DNA of 50,051 bases from positions 1 through 50,051 of the IMG/VR virus record IMGVR_UViG_3300025168_000131; one strand, given 5' to 3'. A program made the translations under genes and the position numbers. Shown here one piece after another: positions 1-10,700 of this stretch; position 1 is the first letter of the stretch; each line of letters begins with the position of its first letter. The DNA comes from a virus. The notes below the pieces were generated by a model. That model was not told the origin of the DNA and ran no database searches. It saw nothing but the letters and a program-made list of their open reading frames with translations.

Positions 1-716
1 TGACTGGGATAGGCTCGGGGACGGTGTTAGGATACGACATGAAGAAAGCCGCTCAAATAGTAAAAAGAGAAAACGCAAGAGTCGCGAAAGTGATTGGAAT
101 TAATCCATCAGCTAGATGTACAACCGTGAAGCCCGCAGGGACAACATCTCTGGCATTAGGAACATCATCTGGTATTCATGCATGGCATAACGATTACTAT
201 GTCCGTAGAATAAGAGTTGGTAAAAATGAGAGTATATATAAATACTTAGTCGAAAATCACCCACTGTTAGTAGAAGATGAATACTTTAGACCACATGACA
301 CAGCTGTAATTAGTATACCACAGAAAGCGCCTGAAGGTTCTATACTTAGAACTGAATCACCTTTTCAATTACTTGAACGTATAAAAAAAGTGGCTCAAGA
401 ATGGGTTACACCTGGTCATAGAAAAGGATCTAATACTCATAATGTTTCTGCCACAGTTAGTTTGAAAGCTGAAGAGTGGGAAGATGCTGGAGAATGGATG
501 TGGACAAACAGAGAACATTACAACGGCTTATCTGTATTACCTTATGACGGTGGAACTTATACACAAGCTCCTTTCGAGGATATTGACGAAGGAACTTATA
601 TAAATAAGTTACAACATTTAAAAGATATAAATTTAGAAAATGTTATCGAAACAGAAGACAATACAGATCTTAGTGGTGAGCTTGCTTGCGCTGGTGGCGC
701 TTGTGAAATTACCTAG
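1..716 (+). CDS. nrdJ: Adenosylcobalamin-dependent ribonucleoside-triphosphate reductase, C-terminal part (5' end outside window)
   Basis: Makes deoxyribonucleotides for phage DNA synthesis. The reading frame (codons from base 3) is open to the left edge, so the N-terminal part with most of the active site lies outside the window and the GTG at 24 is not the true start. Visible are the segment ARCTTVKPAGTTS followed by GIHAW, typical of the monomeric class II enzyme, and a C-terminal tail CAGGACEIT. Its two cysteines are five residues apart, as in the thioredoxin-reducible tail of Lactobacillus RTPR. A class II enzyme needs vitamin B12 coenzyme and no separate small subunit. The last 77 nt overlap the next gene in another frame. 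Plus strand, opposite to the structural module. Confidence 0.9.
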   Translation, partial: TGIGSGTVLGYDMKKAAQIVKRENARVAKVIGINPSARCTTVKPAGTTSLALGTSSGIHAWHNDYYVRRIRVGKNESIYKYLVENHPLLVEDEYFRPHDTAVISIPQKAPEGSILRTESPFQLLERIKKVAQEWVTPGHRKGSNTHNVSATVSLKAEEWEDAGEWMWTNREHYNGLSVLPYDGGTYTQAPFEDIDEGTYINKLQHLKDINLENVIETEDNTDLSGELACAGGACEIT

Positions 717-1221
717 TTGTAATAAAATAACAGACAATTATAAAACATTTACTATACGAAAGGGGAAACATAGGTCGACAAATGCCTTGAGCTATAGTAA
801 AGATACGATGTTCGGTTGGAACATTAAGTTTGATTCTAGTGCTATCTACAAAACTGTGGATAGCCTTAATCAACTAGATATAAATAAATTAATAGGATGG
901 AGTGATTGCTCGACAAGCCATATGGAAAACTCTATAAGGTTTGGATGGCGATGGTTAAACGATAGTTTAGAAATACACTGGTTTAAACATGAGCATGGAG
1001 AGTTTAGCTTTGATCTTATAAAAAGAGTTAGTATATGTGAAGAGCATTACTACGAAATGACTATATCAACTTGGGACTACAAATTATCTGTAGATGGGAC
1101 ATATGTACATATACCTAAGAATTGTCCTAATGAGTATAGGCGATATCAACTCTACCCATACTTTGGGGGAGATGAACCCGCACCACATAACATAACTATT
1201 AAAATTAAAAAAGATGTGTGA
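640..1221 (+). CDS. Predicted small lipoprotein of unknown function
   Basis: 193 aa. The N-terminus looks like a lipoprotein signal: basic MLSKQK, a hydrophobic stretch ILVVSLLALVALV and a lipobox-like LPSC with Cys27. The proline at -2 is unusual for a lipobox. The mature part is polar and aromatic-rich, ends near YPYFGGDEPAPHNITI, and shows no catalytic motif I recognise; similar short lipoproteins of unknown function may exist in Bacteroidota. The start at 640 lies inside the reductase gene in the +1 frame, so 77 nt code for both. The next useful ATG, at 808, would give about 137 aa without a signal. A strong terminator follows. Inference: it may alter the host envelope, for example superinfection exclusion. 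Confidence 0.6.
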   Translation: MLSKQKTIQILVVSLLALVALVKLPSCNKITDNYKTFTIRKGKHRSTNALSYSKDTMFGWNIKFDSSAIYKTVDSLNQLDINKLIGWSDCSTSHMENSIRFGWRWLNDSLEIHWFKHEHGEFSFDLIKRVSICEEHYYEMTISTWDYKLSVDGTYVHIPKNCPNEYRRYQLYPYFGGDEPAPHNITIKIKKDV

Positions 1222-1257
1222 ACTATGTGAAAGTCTTTGTCAAGGCTGTTAAATAAC

Positions 1258-1285
1258 AAAAGGGAGGTCTTACGGCCTCCCTTTT
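1258..1285. terminator. Bidirectional intrinsic terminator between convergent operons
   Basis: Inverted repeat AAAAGGGAGG (1258-1267) and CCTCCCTTTT (1276-1285). The G/C core is flanked by T-runs on both strands. It lies between the stop of the plus-strand lipoprotein gene (1221) and the stop of the minus-strand 154-aa gene (1328), so it can end transcription from either side. Confidence 0.85.
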
Positions 1286-1327
1286 TTGGTTACAGGAACT
1301 TGGGTATGGTGCCCATCTCTTATGTTC

Positions 1328-1792
1328 CTAACATTTCCATCTTCTTCTAGCAGCTTTACCTCTTTCGCCGGTCCAACTTTTCGATCTAGCACAAAAAGCT
1401 TTTCTTCTTTTAGCAGCTTTACTACCAGGTTTGACCTTACCAGTTACAGCTGTTTTAAGTTTACTACCAGGATTTTTTCTTTTATATTCCTTAACTCCTT
1501 TAGCTGTCATACCAGCTCCTTCTTCAGTAGTTCTAAAATTTCTTCCTTTGCCTTTAGTAGTTTTTCTTACATCCGGCTTCTTTTTTCTTTTTTTTTTATA
1601 AGCTGGGCTATCTTCATATTGATTAGCAGGTGAATCACCTTCACTATCTGGTTTGCAGTCAGGAACCATTTTAATACTACCTGAAGCTGTCTTCTTTCCT
1701 GATGGTGATGGTTTAGTCCCATCAGCGCTGTATCCATCCCAACAAGCTTTTATTGGTGATTTTGCACAAAAATTATTTTTAAATTTACTCAT
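1328..1792 (-). CDS. Small basic, Cys-containing conserved phage protein
   Basis: 154 aa, strongly basic. The N-terminus carries KSPIK (from about residue 12) and paired DSPAN/DSPAY motifs, then a lysine cluster KKKRKKK. The C-terminal half has the pattern GAGMTAKGVKEYKRKNPGSK and ends FCARSKSWTGERGKAARRRW-K-C. I recall this pattern from an uncharacterised family in marine phages (possibly DUF6321). The stop codon of the 3344-aa gene and this start share one base (TAATG), so the two are translationally coupled, and this is the last gene of the structural operon. Function unknown. Its charge suggests DNA association or packaging in the virion, by inference only. Confidence 0.75.
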   Translation of the reverse strand: MSKFKNNFCAKSPIKACWDGYSADGTKPSPSGKKTASGSIKMVPDCKPDSEGDSPANQYEDSPAYKKKRKKKPDVRKTTKGKGRNFRTTEEGAGMTAKGVKEYKRKNPGSKLKTAVTGKVKPGSKAAKRRKAFCARSKSWTGERGKAARRRWKC

Positions 1793-4700
1793 TATTCTAA
1801 GTTTAAACCTTCTATTTTTAATTCTGCAGATGAATTAGATAAATCTAATCCTTCAATTTTTAATCCTTTATCATCTTCTTTTTTGTCTGGCTTTATCTGC
1901 CAGGAATTCCAACCTAATAATATAAATATAGCTTCCCAAGTTTCTGTATCTTCTTCTAAAGCAGATCTAACATTGTTTGTTTTCTGCACTAGTCTATCTA
2001 AAGGTATATTAGTGATTGTGCTAAACACTTTAGATCCAGCTTCCCAAGCAGGATTGTCTAGTGAAAATCCTTTGTCTAAAACTTCTTGTCTTCTTTTTTT
2101 AGAGTCAAATACCCAACCAGCATTTTTTAAATTCATTAATTTCTTTCTTATAGAAGGAGAGAATTGTAATAAAGTCTGCCAAGCATCGGAATATTCTGGT
2201 CTTTTTCTTTGAGATCTATCATATATATCTATTCCTAAATTTTTAAGAACAGAAACAGTTATACCTGCAAAACCTAAACCTCTTAACATAGAGTCAACCA
2301 TACCGTTTGCCGTGTAGATAGTTTTATCTTTTAAATCTCCATCGTCTTCATCATCGTCTCCAAATCCTGCTAACATTAAACCTGATTGCATTGCATTAAA
2401 CCACATGTTCTGTATAATACCATAGTAAAGTATCTTACCCATGTTTTCTCTTTTAGAACCTCTTCCATTAAGTAAATCTTGAAAAGCTCTTTTCTGTAGT
2501 CTAGTATATTGCATAGGGGTATTAACAAACTGAAGTAACAATCTACCCATTAAAGTTGTTTGTTGTTTAGATATTTTACTAGGATCAGAAGATTGTTGAG
2601 ACATTTCTGATTTTTCTTTAAACTCCTCAAAAGCCTGCGCTTCCGCTTCTTCTTGGCTTTTCCCTTCGTTCTTTATTAAGTCATTAACTCTATTTCTATA
2701 AAACGTAGCACCACCTGAAGCTATGGCAAAGCTATCCATAAATTTAGTGGGTAAATAACCTTTTTCTATTATATAACTTATAACTGCTTTAGCTTTATTT
2801 CTTGAGCTTTTAGCTGCATCTGCAATTTCCGACTCATTTATATTTAATTTTAATCCATTTCTTCTATCTACTAAATAATCAGAATTAAGTATTTCAATAA
2901 AATCTTTCCAATATTGTTTTTGATTAGCAAACGCTTTACCAGCAGCAGCAGGATTGTTGTAAGTCCAGTTTAAAAAGTTAGCGGCAGATATACCTTGAAG
3001 CAAAGCAGATCTCATGTTAAAAAACATTATAGTACCTACAGATCCATTTATCCAATCCATCACTTCATTTGTCAACCTGTCTGTACTAGGCTGTCTGTTT
3101 TTGCCAGACTTCATTCTTCTTATAATATCCTCTAATGCTTCTCTATATTTACTACCATATAAAGCCTCTAGTTTGTTTAGATTTTCTTCACTAAACATTG
3201 CATCAACAGTTTCTTTCCAGTTTTCTAAATACTTACCTCTTTTAGTTGTGTTAAGCATATCTACTAAGTCAGTAGTAATTGTACCACCCAACCAGCTTTG
3301 ACCAGGTTTAGAATAACCATCACCTTTAGTTATTTCTAAAATTGAATTACCAAAAGTTTTAAGTTTAGGATCGTTTTCTACAATATCTAATAATTCTTTT
3401 AAATCTGTTTTAGATATACCCGGTACTTCTTGACCAGTTTTATTCCATAAGTAAACTCTTACAGCTTGTTCATTAGTAAATCCTGAATTTGTTTTCTTTC
3501 TAAGATCCTTAGGAACTTCTAATGTTTTCTTTAGTTTCTTAAAATCAGCCATTAATTGAACTCTGTCTGCAGATAAATCACTCATAGCCTTTGAGTAAGG
3601 TTTTAGCAACATATCTTCATAAAACTTCATTTGTTGTTCACCAACTTTGCCAGGTGCTAATGTTTCATAAAGCAACCCTAAAAAATCCTCAGCTGAGTTA
3701 GGTATAAAAAACTTAAACTTATTTTTCTTGCTTCCTAAGACTTGTGCTTTAGCTTTTGAATATTGCTTATACCATTCTATACCGCTTGAGGCTTCTAAAT
3801 ATTGATTAAACTTATCACTAACACCTTGAGAAGTACTTAAAGCTACTTTAGCTTGCTGAACTTTTGATTTAACATCTACAACACTTAAAGCATCTTGAAC
3901 AGCTCTAACATTAGCCATATGATCATCAGCAAAATAAAAGTCATTATAACCATCAGCCGCTTTGTCTATAACCCAATTAGCTTTTGCAGCTCCTGTAGAA
4001 TTACCTAGTCCAGTTATATTTTTTAAAGGTATATTTAAACCAACACCATCTAAGAAATCTTTTATAGCCTGTTGAGACTCAGGTGCTCTAGCTGTTAAAA
4101 CAAACATGTCCTCGGTGCCTCTTGACTCTTGTATTTTTTGAGCAACTTCAAATAAAGGACCTTTTCTACCATTCATAACTTTATTAAACTCTGAAAAATC
4201 CCACACAGCTCCATCATTTTTCATCTCTTCACCTCTTTGTGCAAACTCTTCAGCAGTTAGTTTACCAGTAGTACCATCAGGCATAGTATATAAAACATTG
4301 CTTTTAGTTCTAGCTAGTGTATCATCAAAATCAAATACTCTAATTTTTTTAACTGGTCTATTTAATCCATTTGCTTTTCTTATAGCTTCGTCGATAGTAG
4401 CAGCCTTGTTCATGACATCTTCATTTGTCATAGTAGTAGGATCTAAATACAAAACTTTAGATTTTCCAAGCTGTTGAGAATTAGAAAGATTTGTTTTCTT
4501 CAAGTCAGGAACTGTTTTTAAATATTGTTTTAATTCTTGTTTTGAATTTTCAACAGGATTTAATATTAATTCATTTTGTTTAGCAACAACATTAGGATCG
4601 TTTTCAAATTTCTTATCTACACCTAATCCGTTTTCCTCTGCTATAGTCTTACCTGTTAATGGATTAATTATAGAATTTAAATTTATTCCGGCAGCCGCGT

Positions 4701-7700
4701 ATCTAACAGCTGGATTACTAAATATACTAGTTCCTTTTGGCATTACAGCATCTAACTTAGCAGCATCTAATTTAGAGTCATCAAATTTAGAAAGCTGAGT
4801 TTGAGAGTAATTTTCTCTTAAAGCATCCATTGTTTGTTTGGCTCTATTGCTTTTTATAGCAGCTATTAAAGAAGCTCCGACAACTGAAGCGGGTGGATTG
4901 TGTTCTTCTCTATATTTTTTACCTTCTCTTTGCTGAGACTTACTACCTTTAGGGCCATAAGCAAAAACTTTAGAGGCATATTTAAAAGGAGCAGCTACCT
5001 TAATTAATCCATCAGTTGCTTGATAACCTTGAGTAACTATCATTGCAGCATAATTAATGCTCATTCCACCTTGCTTAGCTTTAGCAAGTTGATCAACAAC
5101 AGACTCTAGTACATCCATATTTTCAGCTGACTGTTTAGCTTTACTTTTAATAAAGTCTTCTGTAACTCCAGATACAGGTGGTATTATTTTTTTAAATTTA
5201 GCATCACCCTCTTTATCATTCTTTTTAGCTTCTTCTAAAGCTTTTATGTAAGCAGGATCAGAAGTTCCATAATACAATCTGCTTTTATCTCTTGGCACTA
5301 AAGACGTTCCTTCAGGAGTAACTGGTTGTGAGTATTTAATGTTACCATTTTTAGTTTTACCTTTTATACCTTCCATCCATTGACCATTGTCTAATTGGTA
5401 AAAGTAAGGATTTTGAACCTCTTTTCCTTTTACAATTCTAGTTTTAGCTTTTACTAAATTACCATCTTTATCTAATTGACCTTGCGCTCTTCTCGCTCCT
5501 GAAAAAGCAAAAGCGCCAGCTAGAAAAACTTGAGAGTTTAGTTTGTGTTTTATGATTTGTTTTTCAAACTCAACTTGTCTAGCTACTCTATTATCGTCAG
5601 TTATAATTACATTTTTAGGATCTATTTTTAAGGATTTTAAAGCAGCTTTGATATCTCTTTTTTGCGATATCTCTTCAATAGTAGACATGTAGTTTACATC
5701 TTGAGCTTGAGTAAACTGAGTACTACTTTTCATAGCTTTAGCTTTGCCTTCACCCATTTTTTGAGTACCTTCTACAGATTCTCTTATAGCTTGATTAGTT
5801 AGTATTTTCTCTGTAGCTCTAATCATTGCTTTAACAGGTTGACTAGACATAGAAACATTTTGAACATTAGGCTTTCCAGCTTCTGTTATGCCAAACAAGT
5901 CATCAAAAACACTGTCTTCTACATTGTCAAGTTTAGTTTGTTTTGATAAACCTTGTTTACTACCTGTTTTAGTCATTTTTACTCTATCACCTTTAGAGTA
6001 GAATTTATCTAATAAAACTTTTGCCATACCTGTAGATTTACCAGAAGGATCTGTACCTTCAGCTAAAGCACCAGACATCAATGTCTGCTTATTTTTCATT
6101 AAAAACTGTTGTACAGCTTTTATGTCTTGACCATTTAAAGCAGCGTTATTTTCTATTTTATTTAATATAGATTCAGCAATAGAAGTTCCTAAAGCTTTCT
6201 TACCTTTAGGCGTTCCCCAAAAAGAGCCGCCATCATCAACATATACAGCATTTGGATCTGACATAAACATTTCCACTGTTTCCTTAATAGCTAACTTAGG
6301 TGTTTGTTTATACCCTTTACCTTTTAACTTAAGACCAGAAGCCATGGCTTTTACTTTCTTATCTATAGCTTTTGCTTTATCCCCTAATCTATCTTTTATA
6401 AAAAACTGTGGTTGTTGTGATTCTTCTTGACTAGTAGAGCTAGATCCTTGAGATACACCTTGTTTTTCAACAACTTGTTTCACACCTTCTTTCTCCATAC
6501 TAATTTCATCACCTTTTTTCTGCTGCTTTTTAAAGCCACTACCAACTTTCAAACCTAAATAACCACCTATATAACCTGGTAAATCAGTGTTTTGAGAAGG
6601 ATCAAAAGCTTTAACGTGGTTCATTAAAAAATCAATACCTGCATAAGCTGTACCCATCGGATCTTCTGAACCTTTTCTTTTAGCTATAGCAACCATATCT
6701 GGTAAATAAGAAGTTTGAACCTCTTTTACCCCTGGTTTTTCTAGTAATTCTCTTTTTTCTTTACGAGTATTATAGTTTAATATATTGTTATTTTTATCTA
6801 ATAAAACAGTACCTGCTAATATTTCATCTTGAACTAAAGCTATTCCTCTTGGCGACTCTACAAACTCTCTCCATTCTTCTTTAGTTTTACCTTTAGCATG
6901 TTCATCATATATGTTGTCTACTACAATGTTTCTAGTATCTTGCCTTGTTTTTTTATTTTCAGTAGTTTCGTCTATTACTGAAATAGATAAAGCAGCCTCA
7001 ACCTCTGGCTTATCTTTTACGTTTTCGTCAACAACTGTAGTTGTTTCTGTAGACTCTTCAGGCTTTGCTTGGATTTCATTATCTCTATTATAAACTACTT
7101 TACCTACTTCTTCTGAAAACTCGTCCTGCTTACCTTCAGTTATTGCCTTAGTCTCTATAGAATAATTTTTTATAAAGTCGTAAACTCCTTGCGGGCTGTC
7201 GAATTTTAAATCTTTTTTAAATGAACCTGGAGCAAAACCGTTTATTAAGTTAACAATCCAATCTCCTAGTTGTTCAAATATGTTTTTATCATATTTTAAA
7301 TCTCCCCTAACAATAGCATCATGAAAGGCATTAAACCATTCTTCAGTAGTAGCTATATCAACACCATTGTAGTTTGCTTCTAGTCTAGCTTCTACAGTTG
7401 CTTTTTCTTTTGGACTTAATATATTTTTAAAACTATTTATTAATTCCACTTGCTCTTCGTCACTAAGCCCTGCTAATTGATCAGCGGTAATGTCATGCAA
7501 TATTTCGTGAGTAGTGGCTGATATAGATACCATATCCTCCATCATTTTAGTATTAACTATTATGTTTCCACTACCATCTTTAAGATACATTGCATCAGCT
7601 AAAGATTGATTAACAAGATTTCCTTCTGCATCCACAGCTTGAAGCGCAACATTATTGTCTTCCATAGCTTGCTCAAACTCTTGTTGAGATTTAGCAAAAG

Positions 7701-10700
7701 TTATAGTTCCTCCACCTCGTCTATCCATTATTTTTTCACCTAGCACTTGCTGTCTTTCTACAGCTTCTTTAGTACTACCTTCAAATCTTTTGTTATTAGG
7801 ATCAAGTGATATAGCTTTCACTTGAGCATCTATAACAGCTACTTGTTCAACAAGATCAGCAGCTGCATTTTTATCACCTATTTGGTCAATCTCTTCTATT
7901 AATTCGTTTTTCTTAAGTAACAACTCACCCATCTGGCTTTGAGCAACACCTGTTAAATTTTGTGGAACTTGATGTTTATATACTTCATATACTTTATCAG
8001 CTTGTTGCTTAAGCTTAGAAGCGGTTTCTTCATCCATTTCATTGTCTGGATCATTAAGTTGATTATCAATATCAGACTTGTATTGTTCTAAAGCATCTTC
8101 ATTTCTTTTATTACTAACATTAAACTGTAAGAATTGTTCAAGATCAGCTTTAGCTTTTAAACTTAAAGCATTATAGTTATCTACAAGTTTATCATTGTTA
8201 TTTACACTTCCATGAAAAACTCCACCAACAGCTCCCATAGTAAAGCTAATTTTAAACAATTGGTCCATTTGTTTTTTCCACTCCGCACCATTTTGATCGG
8301 CTATGTCCCATTTTATTTTATAATCAGTCACTCTTTGGTAGTCAGATTTTATACCTTCAGCAGCTATGGCTTGAGTATATTCCTCCAAAGTTTCTAATAA
8401 ACCAGCCTCTGCCATTCCGCCAGCCTTACCAGCTGTTTTAGCTACACTTTCACCAACTAATTTTCTAACACTTGCATTAAGAGATTCAGTAGTAACTACT
8501 TTACCTTCTTTACTAAATAAATCTAATGCAACATCTACGTATTTTTTAACTACTTTACTAGAGAATGGTTTTATCTTACCTTGTAGAACTTCACCACTAA
8601 AATATGTTAACGCAGCTTCAACACTTGCTTGAGTAAGTATATAACCTTTTTGTTGCATAGACGTAAAACCTTTTTCAAACTCTTGTAAAGCCATCCATGC
8701 TGGGCCATCATAATTTTTAATAAATTCACTTTGCATGTCTAATATCTCTTGCTGTGAACTTGCCATACTGTTGAAAAAGAAACCCGCAGACAAACCAAAT
8801 GACATAGGAGCTCCAGGAGTTCCTCCAGCATAAGCACCTAACATAACAGCTGCTGTATCAGCTAAACCACCTAAGAAGCTTTCAGAATAAGTAGTAGCAT
8901 ACTTTTCATCTATATTCTTAATTTTCATAATCTCCTTCACAGCTTCTACATCTGCAGAAAAACTTTTTTGATCAGCAGATATTTTCCCTGCGTTATAATT
9001 ATATTCATCTTCACTAATAGCGCCTGTAAATCTACCTACTTCATTAAATAATTCTGCTAAATAACTAAAGCTAATAGCTTTACCACCTGTAGCGTCAGCA
9101 AATGCGCCTGTGAAACTATTCCAAGTTTCACCTATAAAACTACCTCTACCTTCTCCTTCTTTAAATATTTTCGCGGATTGGTCGTGTATGTTTTTAGAAC
9201 CAGCAGCAAAAGAAAAAGACAAAGCTTTATAGGTATCTGCAGCGTTTAAAGCTCTAGTCATTTCCAAACCAGCTTTTCTTATCTCTGGAGTGAGATCAGC
9301 TTTATAAGCTTTATACTCCTCCATTTCTTTTTTATACTCGTTATAATTTGCAGTATAACCTTCTTGTATACTTTTTATTTCTAAATTAAGATTGTTTACT
9401 TCTTGAGTCTTGTTGTCAAAGTCAGCTTTAAGATCATTAAACCTAGGCTTGTAATCTTTAGTTTCCCATGCAATGAAGTCATTGTAAATCTTTAATTGAG
9501 CATCTCTTGTTGTAGCTTTTTTTATTTGAGCTTCTGTTTCTTTGTATTTTTCAGTGTATTCACTGTTCAACTCTTCTATCGAAAGATTTATATCTTGCTG
9601 ATCTTGAACTAAAGGTTTGATATCACTTTGTACCTTTTTTAAACTTTCATTAGTTACATTGTATTCACTAAGTATGTTTTCACTAGCACTATTTATTTTT
9701 TCTGTTTTTTCTTCTAATTTTTTAAAAGCTGAATTAGAATTTGTATTTTTTTTAACAATCTTCTTAGCGTGATTCATGTTTTCTTTAATCAAGCCTTGTA
9801 ATTCTTTGAGTTTTTTGTCAAAACGTTTTCCACCAGACATAAGCTTTTCTTCATTAAAAGCTTCAGTATTAGTTATTGTGTTTTTTTCTCTTTTAAATTT
9901 AAAGTTTTCTTTTTTAGTATTGTCATTTAAAAAATTCATCTCATCAGCCAAACCTTGAGCTATATCTACACCGTTTCCATTGTGTTTAGTATTTATAGCT
10001 ACTCCTTTTCTTATAAGATAATCTAATTGTAAAGCTTTTCTTTTGGATACATTCATTACACCCAATGAAAAAGCTTTGAAATCTTCATTATACAAGCCGT
10101 TAGCTTTGGCAGTTGCAACTAAATCTATTTCACCAGCTTTTTCACCACTAGTAAAAGTTCTACCATTTTTAAACGTAGTAATATAATCTCCACCATCTTT
10201 ACCAATTAAAGAATCTCCTTCAATTAAGAAAACTTCTCCAGCATCGGTATATTGTAGACCAATACCTGTGACTGTTATTAAACCAAAATTAGCATATTTG
10301 TCATTACGATTTATAACTAGTTTATTTATTTGCTTTTCATTTTTTTCAAAATCTCTATCCCAATAATTAGCTTTTCTAGGGTTTTTCTTAAACCAAGAAC
10401 CAGGACCAACAGCCATTCCACCACGTATTGGATCATAGGTTTTATCCATGTTAGGAATTATTTTACCATTTTCATCAGTTATAAAGCCACCTTTATTGCC
10501 TACTGTTACTTTTGGTATTTCGTCATCCTCAATCTTCATGAACATCTCAACGCTTTCACCTGTAGCATTAGCTGTTGATATCGTGTCCATAATTTTCTTT
10601 TTCTTTAAATACGCTTCTTGAATCTCTATAGCTAGCTGTGTTCTTTCTTCTTCAGGCATAGCTTCGTCATTATACCTAGCACTTAACTCATCTAATTTAG

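Noticed and set aside
2499-4340. A crAss-type virion RNA polymerase catalytic site in the giant protein
   Set aside because: The DFDDTLA motif with later VLTARA and FADDH fits a HAD phosphohydrolase. No DxDGD-type polymerase loop was seen.
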